Shown: piece by piece, positions 10,560 to 19,289 of the stretch
Layout: each line of letters opens with the position of its first letter
Position numbering within the stretch: position 1 is the stretch's first letter
Source: Hypericum androsaemum
Lineage: Eukaryota > Streptophyta > Magnoliopsida > Malpighiales > Hypericaceae
Length of the DNA stretch: 64,000 bases
Direction: 5' to 3'
Assembly (NCBI GenBank): GCA_963995505.1
Contig: OZ023182.1
Span: forward strand, 7,060,707-7,124,706
Program-made: the position numbers and the translations under genes
Notes under the pieces: model-generated
Told to the model about the DNA's origin: nothing
Databases searched by the model: none
What the model saw: the letters and a program-made list of their open reading frames with translations, nothing else

Positions 10560-11110
10560 ATAAATTTTAACTACTTTTTAAAAAGTTAATTTTTTAAAAT
10601 AGAAAGCCCGGGAAAAATAACCTTCAAATAAAACAGTTCTCTAACGGTGCTTTCTTCTCTGGCAGAGATCGGCCGTTTCCCTCCGATTGAGCTCCGGCTA
10701 ACCCGAATAAACCTCAAAGAGAGAATTGTTCTCTTTCTTGTCTCAAGTTTGTAAATGGAGAAAGCGAAAAGGTAAGAGGATGGCGGACGACGAGGGAATC
10801 CAGAAACAGCCTCGACTTGGTTCGGATGAGGAGGAGACGTCCTCGCCGGAGGTCAGTTTCGCCACTTCCTCTTCCTTTAGTTTAACCTTTGTTTTTTCTC
10901 TGGCTTCGTAGAGTTATATATTTTGTCTTTGGTTGAACTGGAAGGTGGCTGTGTAATTATCCCCTCGGCATTGGTGTAATTATCTTTGGAGATATTTTGA
11001 GTGGCAATATAATTCACTTATTAAAAAAAATATCCCCTCGGGCGTCACGTGTATAAATTTGGAAAGAACCTAATTTCAATATGCGAGTTATTTAAATCTT
11101 TTTGTCCAAC
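10560..11110 (+). pseudogene. 5' fragment of a LAMMER (AFC-type) kinase gene
   Basis: From about 10600 the sequence closely follows the 5' flank and first exon of the kinase gene at 11625: the same agaaagcccgggaaaaataa flank, then the leader. A first-exon equivalent reads MADDEGIQKQPRLGSDEEE and ends at a GAG|GTCAGTT donor near 10853. A decayed second exon (PLGRHVYK…) lies near 11035–11085. Nothing kinase-like follows, so it is a truncated duplicate. No catalytic region exists in this copy. Confidence 0.75.
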
Positions 11111-11455
11111 AATTGACTCCGAATATCTGAAGTTTAAAAAATTGAAGACTAACCGCTAAGTCAATACATCATTAGAGGAGTTTTTCAAGTATTTAAAAAA
11201 TATTTTATGACATAAAAAGTGTTATTATTAAAATATGGTTTAGCAATAGACTCCAAATAACTGAAATCGCTTCATTGGAGCTCAATTAAAAAAATTCTTT
11301 TTTTCAAAGAATTGAAGATTAATAAATTATTCCCAACTAACTACAAAATCCACTCGGACGTGATAGAAAGCAAAAGGGCCGGGCTTCGTTACAAGCCCAA
11401 TCTTGGCAGTTGGACTTCTTTCTTTAAATTCTTCTTGGCAAAATTGGGAAACGGA
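11110..11455. other. AT-rich spacer between kinase duplicates
   Basis: This is AT-rich sequence with two loosely similar segments (near 11105–11165 and 11240–11320). I see no gene. The duplicated kinase 5' flank restarts near 11455. Confidence 0.4.
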
Positions 11456-11624
11456 AAACCACCAAATAGAAAGCCCGGGAAAAATAACCGTTCAATAAAA
11501 CAGTTCTCCAACGGTGCTTTGCAGAGAGATCGGCCATTCCCCTCCGATCGAGCTCCGGCCAACACGACTTAAAGCTCAAAGAGAGAGTTGTTTCTTTTCT
11601 GTTTTTCTTTTCTCAAGATTGTAA

Positions 11625-13825
11625 ATGGAGAAAGCGGAAAGTAAGAGGAAGGCGGAGAACGAGGACGAGAAAGTCAAGAAACAGCCTCGACTTGGTTCGG
11701 ATGAGGAGACTTCCGCGCCGAAGGTCGCGGTGCCGCTGCCGATGAGACAAGATGATCCCCTCGGGCGTTTCGTGTATAAACTCGGAGAGAACCTAACTTC
11801 AAGATGTGAGTTATTTGTATCTTTTTTGTTCATTTCTTCGAGTAATTTCTGTGGCCCGTGGCTAATCCTTGTAATCGTTCATTATCTCTTGACAGATATA
11901 ATACAGAGGAAAATTGGTGAAGGTTAGCTGCAAAACGAAATGCGATGTAAAATATTTATCGCGGATTCTGACTCATCGAATTGCTAGTGTTACAGGCACC
12001 TACGCTGTGGTTCTCGAGTGTTGGGACCGTGAGGGGTGGGAGTCCGTGGCGGTTAAGGTTTCGAAGACCACAAGAGATAGCCAGATTGTAAAGTACGAGA
12101 TCGCTCTACTTCAGCGGCTCGCTGCGTTCCCTGAAGCTAGATCTCGGTAGTTGTCTTGCGTTTCCACTCTTTCGGCTTGGTTTCTCTGTATCGGTAGTTC
12201 GCATTCTTATTATTTTGTGCACTTTTATGCAGTATTGTGCAGACTCGTCATTGGTTTGAGCACGAGAAACATTATTGCATTGTGAGTATCCGAAATGTGT
12301 TGTTGCTGATTATTTGATTTGTTTGCATCTTGTTCTTGGTTCGTTGGAATTATGCGTTGTTGCTGATTTCAGGTTTTAGAGAAGCTTGGACCAAGTTTAC
12401 GTGAATTTCTGAACATAAATAATAGCTCTCCAGTCCCAGTGGACCTTGTTCGGATATTCGGACGTCAGCTTTTGGAAGCTGTAGCCCGTGAGTTGGAACT
12501 TCCGTGTAATCCCGATGGACCTTGTTCGGATATAGATTGTAATGACTTTCCTCTTCTTCCTTTGTTTATCTGGCAGATATGCATGATCTGCAAATAATTC
12601 ACACTGATCTGAAGCCACAAAATATACTCCTTGTATCTGCTGATTATGTAGAGCTTCCAGCCCGCGAGGTGGATCGCCTACCATTATTATGTACATTTTG
12701 TGGAATTCTTAGTTTTGCAATGATGGTTTGAAATGTGTGCTGTGTTGCAGAGGTGTTCCTCTAATGAAGTGCAGCTTAGGTACTTGCCAAAATCAAGTGC
12801 CATTAAGCTCATTGACTTTGGCAGTTCTATCCATGATCGACACCGGACTCAGGGTAAGCACTTTATCGGTGTTGTTACCACAAGAAATTACAGAGCGCCT
12901 GAGATCATTCTGGGTGAGTGACCATTCCCTTGCAAATGGAATTTTCTTCGGTCTTTTTCAATTACAGTTAGTGAAATAATTAACTAAATTTTGAAGTCAG
13001 TTGCTCAATGCAAGCTAGTTAAGGTGAGCCAACGAGTGACCGAGGGAAGTTTGGTCTGTTTACTGTGTACTTCAACTGTAATTTACATTCGTCACAGGTT
13101 TAGACTGGACGTTTCCCTGTGACATATGGAGCGTCGGTTGCATCCTTGCTGAGTTGTGCACGGTTAGACCTGTCATTGTCTAGACTCTAGAGCATAAGGA
13201 GCTTCGAGATTAATCGGCTTGTTTTCTGAAATATTTTTGTTTGTTTGTCAAGGGTCAAGTATTGTTCAATTTGCACCAGGACATGGACTTGGAGCATCTA
13301 GCTATGATGGAGAGGATATTAGGTCATCTACCCAAGGACATGACTCAGAGGGCTGTTTGGGGACTTTTAGTGTACTCGTTGCTTTTCTGAACTTTACCAA
13401 TTGCTACTAGGTATAGTAACTTTTATCCTAGCGTACTCATGCATTAAGCCATTTGGTATTTGCAGCCGGGAAACCGAGGAAGCTTCCGGGACACGATGGA
13501 CACTGAACTGGCCTGAAGGAGCTTATTCTAGAGACACTATCAATCTTGTGAACAGCCACTATCCCCTTCAGGTTAATTTTCCAAACAGAAGTTCCTCCTC
13601 AAGAGTCTCCTGGACTTGTATTTGCTCCTTCAAATTTCATGGCTGAGGTGTGCAATGTCTTAAGCATTCGTCATGGTCTTGCAGGAATTTGTGTCACGTC
13701 ATGTGCAAAACTCCGAAAGTGCTGTACTGGTTGATCTGCTTAATGGTCTTCTGAAATATGAACCATCGGAACGTTTGACAGCTCGAAACGCCCTGGAGCA
13801 TCCGTTCTTTAAGAACCCCCCTTGA
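11625..13825 (+). CDS. LAMMER-type dual-specificity kinase (AFC/CLK family), copy A
   Basis: Eleven exons give a 402-aa frame: 11625–11805, 11896–11922, 11996–12146, 12233–12281, 12373–12487, 12577–12668, 12751–12913, 13098–13162, 13253–13371, 13466–13571, 13685–13825. LAMMER kinases phosphorylate SR splicing factors in the nucleus. Visible motifs are the P-loop GEGTYAVV (last Gly changed to Ala), VAVKV lysine, HTDLKPQN catalytic loop, IDFGSS, YRAPEI and the family signature [14 protein letters not shown]. An intron splits the P-loop between GEG and TYA, so apparent stops there are intronic. Compared with copy B, the first two exons are fused with no intron, and the exon-9 donor has moved to a GT 21 bp downstream, adding about four residues. 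It may be active, but the P-loop change and KPQN suggest altered activity. Confidence 0.75.
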
Positions 13826-14249
13826 AGGAAGCCATACATGCCGCGGAACATCCGTCAACTGATTGACTCAGTCTTTTTCCCAAATTCCCCTTGTGTCAGC
13901 GGAACCACTCCCTACTGTTCTTCTTTTGAACGGATGCTTAATGGTATAAGTAACAGATACATATTCCAAGATAAAGAAAAATGGAAGATGTTATAAAGCA
14001 GCTGTGCTAGTATGATTCTCATGAAGGCTCATATTAACTGAACTGGTGGATTGAGCACATTCTAAACGCACTGTGCTAAGAATCAAAGGAAGCAATCTTA
14101 GATTTCCATGCCTTTAAGAATCAAACTAATAATCTTTACTGATGTGAAGGACAGAAGATTCTTTTTACTCGGGACTAAAATATGATTTTCAGAAGGTATG
14201 AGATTTCTCATATTCTACTGAGTAGACAATCATTTCCAACTCTGAATGG
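13826..14249. other. Intergenic region between convergent kinase and haemoglobin genes
   Basis: Both neighbouring genes end here, so this 424 bp should hold the two 3' untranslated regions. I see no further gene. Confidence 0.5.
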
Positions 14250-15408
14250 TTACCCGGTGCTTGACTTGCTGGCCGCATGCTTGCAAGGCATATGTCGACT
14301 CTGGTTCTTCAACTCCTCCCCAGCCACAAGAAAGAATGCAGTGTGCCTGAAACAATAACAGCAGACAGGACACATCAATATCAGCTCCGCAACTCTAAGA
14401 GAAACCCTAATAGAGACTAACTATAATGCCGGAAGTTCAAGTACAGAGGTGAAAAATCACATGCCTGAAGAAGTTCATCATCTTAACTCTGGAATCGTCA
14501 TCAATGCCAGGTGTGGTGTCCAGCGCTTTCTGCATATGATGCAACCACCTCTCGGCAGCACGGTGCGTAACAGGGAACGGTCGATGACGCCCAATCAGTG
14601 CAGGATGGCCTGTACACGGAAGCAAACTCCCATTTTTTACGCATGTAACACCAAAACAACCGAACAGAGCGGCCACTGACTGGTTTACCAAACTCTAAGC
14701 ACAAATGTGAATGATATGAACGAAAACTCCTAAAACCCCTAGTCCAATAGAGCATCTGCGTATCGGATCGTGAAACAGTCATCGAGCATTTACCATAAGA
14801 GTAATTAGTTGTTCTAACTGTACCAAAGATTTCGAGTTCGAGTTTTGGTATGCAATGCAACAGCCTTAAAAATAGGAGCTTTACCGCACTTTGTATTCTG
14901 ATCCGGCTCAAACTCGTATTAGCGAAATAACGAGTGGTTTCGAACCAAAAGCAAATAACAGCTAAGCTAATGCCTCATCGGAGCTCAACTTTTAAAAAAA
15001 TATTCCCAAACTAACTAGAAAATCCCTAAATCGGCAAGAACAAAACGAGAGAGAGACCTTTGCGGTTGGAGTAGAGAGGGGGCCCACCCATCCGCTGGAC
15101 GAAGAACTCGTACTGGTTCTGAATCGCCTCCTCCTTGCTAGAATTGACGAATATCTCCCTGAACCACGCCTCCTCCGCGTCGTCGTATACCCTGCGCTTA
15201 CATTACAATAAGAGCCATCGCGGGGAGTATAAACGGCGGCGGTTCGGGAGGAGGGAGAGACGAGAGAGGACCTGGTGTAGAAGTTGGTGGAGAGGTCGAC
15301 GAAGGCCTGGAGACCCAGCCTCTGGAAGAGGTTGGTCTCGTCAATCGCGAACGCGTCCGTGGGGTCCACCCCGCTCCACTCGGACGCCTTCTCTTGCAGC
15401 GACTGCAT
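14250..15408 (-). CDS. GLB3: Class-3 (2-on-2, truncated) haemoglobin
   Basis: Four exons give 170 aa: 15408–15272, 15191–15058, 14609–14465 and 14346–14250 (TAA). The start is the ATG at 15408 (MQSLQEKAS). The protein follows Arabidopsis GLB3 throughout: [65 protein letters not shown] and [15 protein letters not shown]. Plant 2-on-2 globins bind haem and small ligands such as O2 and NO; the His in [10 protein letters not shown] lies in the proximal-haem region. Introns 1 and 2 are GT–AG. Intron 3 (14347–14464) can only keep the conserved RHTAFF if it uses a GC donor, AG|GCATGT. A C-terminal Cys (PCKHA) is retained. The gene faces kinase copy A tail to tail. Confidence 0.92.
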
Positions 15409-15863
15409 CTCCAAACGGCGTCGTCTTTCGGGCTTGGTTGGTTATTATCGTATCAGTGTATCGCGTGGCTGCCACGCTTTTTAAAAAAACAAGAGGATGG
15501 GTTTGTGTTGTTGGTATGGCCCACCGAGGACGGAGAGTGAACTGAAACTGTGGGCTGCCGTTGTTTTTATGTCTACATTTTGTCGTCATTTTACGATTTC
15601 GAAACGACACTATTTTGTAGTTTTAGTTTTAATTTTTTTGTGTCTTAATTATGGTTTATCAAAAGTAGCGGGATTGGACTTAGCGCTTACCCTTTGCTTC
15701 GTCTTGTATTTTTTTCAGGAATAAAGTAGCGCGAAGTCTATATTATAAACGAGTTATAGATATAAGACAGCAGGGTGGTACAGGGGAGGAGCAATGGACG
15801 GTCGATAAAGTACGAAGGCCGACGACCGGGGCATAATTCTGCCAAAGCAAGTTTTGACCAATA
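15409..15863 (-). promoter_or_regulatory. Upstream region of GLB3
   Basis: This 455-bp stretch lies upstream of the GLB3 start on its strand. It should contain the 5' UTR and promoter, but I find no convincing TATA box or named motif. Short open frames here look accidental. Confidence 0.35.
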
Positions 15864-15871
15864 ATCTCAAG

Positions 15872-16101
15872 CAGGGGCGGAGCCAGAAAATTTGGAGAGT
15901 GGGGGCAATATAATTTTTTTCAAGAAATGCCTAAATTTTTTTAAGATTTGGTTTCAATTTTTTGGGTTGATTAATTTTTTACTGGGGTCAATTTCTAATT
16001 TTAGTGGGGACATACAATAAAAAATATTTCTAGTTATCAAACAAACAAAAAATTAAGTGGGGGCAATTGCCCCCACTATTTATAATGTCTCTCCGCCCCT
16101 G
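15872..16101. mobile_element. hAT-type MITE with 8-bp target-site duplication
   Basis: The 230-bp element has terminal inverted repeats CAGGGGCGGAG and CTCCGCCCCTG. It is flanked by an exact 8-bp duplication, ATCTCAAG, at 15864–15871 and 16102–16109. Length, 8-bp TSD and the CAGGGGCGGAG terminus are those of non-autonomous hAT elements. The interior is T-rich with repeated GGGGGCAA words and no coding capacity. Confidence 0.92.
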
Positions 16102-16109
16102 ATCTCAAG

Positions 16110-17500
16110 ACACCGTCAAGAGGGCATCTGAATGCATACAAGAAACACTCAGATGAGAGCCAAGGTCGACGTAAATCGATCGAGACAAGGTTCTCCACCC
16201 GCAACCATCGAACAGGCAACGAGATCCGAATGGATCTCAGATCAGGCGAAAGACGATCCAAGCAAAAGCATAAACATATATCAAACAACCGAAGACAGAC
16301 GAGATCACAGAACACGAGTGATCCGCGGACAAAAAAAAGGAAAAAAATACGAAAACTACAACAGAGACAAAATACGAAATAAGCAAGTAGAATAAAAATC
16401 GAGTCGACCTGGGGAGGTCAGCCGCGACCACCCCTGGGAACCACCGGCGTCCTCAACAGACCTTAGCCAGAACCGGACGTGGACGAGGGGAGAACAGACC
16501 CGGACAGTCTACCGATGAGGTTACAAGCGAGGAGTTCGGCGACAGAGGCAAGGCGATGAGGCAAGGCAGAGAGGTGGGTAGCTGGGCGAGCGGTGATACG
16601 AGGCAGAGAGACCGAGCTGTGGTGTTGAATTGGTGAAGATCGGGCCCCGGAGAGGGTGTGAGCGGGAGATCGGGACCTAGAGAGCAAGTGGTGAGGCGAG
16701 GTGGAGAGGGCGAGCAGTGATGTGAGGTGGTGAGGCGAGGCGAGGCAGAGAGGCGAGCGGCTGGGCGAGCGTTGATCGAGGCGGAGAGACCGAGCTGTGG
16801 TGGCGAATTAGTGAAGCGTGACAGAGAAGGAAGTAAAGCAGCAACCGAGACGATGGTGCCGAGGGAGGAGATAGCAGCAATCGAGACGACGAGCGACGGT
16901 GCCGAGGAAATAGCAACTGAGACGACCGGCAATGTGCCCAGCTGACGGTGCCGAGGAAAAAGGCTCTACTCACAAAATATCTAGATATTTTAAGAGAGAG
17001 CGAGAGAGAGCTTTGTCTTGTATTTGAACAATTGAAAGTTATGTCTTTATCTGAATGGAGATAATTTTTCTCTTCTCCGTGTCCATGAAATTTTAAAAAT
17101 TCAAATATCGATTTTTTCAAACGAACCACATTCTTTCATATATTTCTGGAGTTTATTGATGAGAAGAAACTAGGAAAAGATTTAATCTAATTTCTACAAT
17201 GATGTATAGAAACGCAATTAAAATTCGTGAAAAAATTATACATTTGTATATTGATAAAATCATGAGACGCTAGTTGATCTCAATTACTTGAGTTATGTGT
17301 CATATATCATGACACATAGTTTCGGATAGCAATATATATTTATATATAATATATTGTGTAATATATATGTATATATACACACACATATATCTAGATCTTA
17401 ACGTAGATATTGTGTAGATCCAAACTCAAATTGGATCTATTTTAAAAAAATTATATTCATCTTAGAGAATACTCTTGTTAGGTGATTTGGTGTCACACGT
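16110..17500. other. Non-genic region with a GC-rich, internally duplicated segment
   Basis: From 16390 to 16960 the DNA is GC-rich and contains an imperfect duplication at about 179-bp spacing (segments near 16581–16640 and 16760–16817 sharing gagagaccgagctgtggt). Open frames here have Ser/Pro/Leu-rich low-complexity products and match no family I recognise. The rest is AT-rich, with an AT-rich microsatellite at about 17329–17392. Confidence 0.4.
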
Positions 17501-17504
17501 ATAA

Positions 17505-17955
17505 ATGTCAAAACTATTCCTAAATTCCAAATCCGAAACCCAAATTCTAAACCCAAATTCAAAACCCCAAACCCAAAATCTCAAACCTAAATCCAAACTA
17601 CAAACCCCAAACCCAAAACTCCCAACCCAGAACCTCGAACTCCCGTACCCCCGTACCTGGACCCGGTCCTGGCTCTCGGGCCCCGTACCCCAGACCTCGG
17701 ACCCCCGACCCCCACCCCAGACCCCAGACTCTGGACCCCGACTCCCAACCCCCGAATTTTGGATCCCGGACCCCGAACCCCCGATCTCAAAACCAAAAAC
17801 CCCAAAATTCCTAAATCCCAAACCCTAAACCCAAAATGGCAAAACCCAAACCAGGAAAACCCTAAATCCAAATCCTAAGCCCCAAACCCAAAATCCTATA
17901 CCCTAAAACCCAAATTAAAACCCTGAAATCATAAACCATAAACCCTAAAACGTTG
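17505..17955. repeat. Interstitial telomere-like C/A-rich repeat tract
   Basis: About 450 bp is made of degenerate words of the form CCCnAAA and CCCCGA, including several exact AAACCCTAAA telomere C-strand units near 17821, 17865 and 17940. The middle (17640–17760) has drifted to a C-richer pattern. Open frames on either strand are simply the repeat read as protein (Pro/Asn or Gly/Phe runs), not genes. Confidence 0.75.
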
Positions 17956-18841
17956 AGGTAATGTGACATACAACTGCTCATGACAACGTATTCATCCATA
18001 GGATCCCATTAAACCCACCAGAAAATCTTGAGATACCGTATAAGATGATACGCATGCAATTTTTGGTACGTATTTGTTATACATTCACGATCAACAAAGC
18101 ACAAAGACAAACAATTGAAAATACTTGTATTTATCTGATTGATTATGTCTTCAGTCATGGGCAGTTGTAAGTTTTCCTTTCAAAAGGTGTTTCAAGCAAG
18201 AACACTAAGGTGTTAGTGAAGAGAAGTAATGTTGCTGATAAAATCAGAACGTTTACAAAAAACGTCGAGTACAAAGAAGTTCTTATGATGTCTTAGATAA
18301 ATTAAAAAATAGTATAATTAAATAGGTAAGAGATCATCTTATTCATGTACAAATTTTAAAAAAATCAATAAACGATATATTTTACAAATTTTTAAATAGA
18401 ACGGTACTCGCACCGCGCGTATATCTTTACTAGTAATAAATAATCAAAATATCAAGATGTGCACATGATGACGAAACTGTGGATGCGGCGGATCTTTTTT
18501 CATCCCGATGTGCACATGTTGACGAAACTGTTGTTGGGCTCTTTTCTACTGGACCCAAAAGAAGAAAAGGGCCGAAAGACAGTGAGCTTTGGTCTAACCC
18601 CACTCAACGTCCGAGTCCAATTACATCCCGAGGAAGAAGAGCGGTCCCCAAAATTTTTGGTTTATAATAATTCAGGTTTAAATTCGTGAAAAAAATTTCA
18701 AATTATTATTTTTAGGGTGAGAATTTTTAAAATTATTATTTTTAGCGTGAGAATTTTTTAATTCTTATAATAAGGATTCAACACTATTTTTATTTTTAAT
18801 TACTTAAATTTGAGAACTTAAATTAAAATGTTAAATAACTT
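17956..18841. other. Non-genic stretch with a short direct repeat
   Basis: This is mostly AT-rich sequence. A 25-bp direct repeat (24 of 25 identical, offset 51 bp) lies at 18456–18480 and 18507–18531 at the start of a roughly 240-bp segment of higher GC. A frame there reads 62 codons without a recognisable family. It could be an old gene fragment, but I cannot support a call. Confidence 0.35.
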
Positions 18842-18857
18842 TTTCGCTGGTTTATTT

Positions 18858-19050
18858 TTTTTTGAAGAACAAAGAACATATATATTAGAATCAGATAGAA
18901 AAGTCTCTAAACAAAAGAGCATTTAGTTCCAAGGAATGGATCTCTTAGAAGAAGACTTAATCTCTCTTATTTACTAAGACAATCTGCGACTCGACTAAGA
19001 GATCGCAGAATAATGATAATTTTACAGAAGTGTAAAACAAATAATGATAA
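18858..19050 (-). mobile_element. Truncated poly(A) retroposon (LINE or SINE 3' end)
   Basis: This 193-bp insert starts with a T-run (a poly(A) tail on the minus strand). It is flanked by a 16-bp direct duplication, tttcgctggtttattt, at 18842–18857 and 19051–19066. Long TSD plus poly(A) indicates target-primed reverse transcription. The interior has no coding frame, so LINE 3' end and SINE cannot be separated. Confidence 0.8.
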
Positions 19051-19289
19051 TTTCGCTGGTTTATTTGGGCGCAAGGAAACCGCAATATACATAAACGCCA
19101 TTGGAAAAATAACCGTTCAACCGGTAAAACTTGAAAGAGCCTACTGGAGTCCCAAGAGTTATCCGACGGGGAGCTCTCTTCTCTTGCAGAGGTCAGCCAC
19201 TTCCCGGAGCTCCGGCGAATACGATTAAAGGCTCAGACAGAGAGAGAGTTCCTTTTTGTTGTTTTTTTTTTGTTTTCTTGAGTTTAGAA

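Noticed and set aside
13340..13470. Kinase copy A judged broken because the donor used by copy B is lost
   Set aside because: A GT in correct phase 21 bp downstream (after 13371) restores an open 402-aa frame, so a pseudogene call is not forced.
16453..17129. Minus-strand open frames of 150–159 codons
   Set aside because: Products are Ser/Pro/Leu-rich and follow an internal DNA duplication; no family, splice or start context supports them.
17462..17871. Open frames of about 95–119 codons on both strands
   Set aside because: They are the telomere-like repeat translated.
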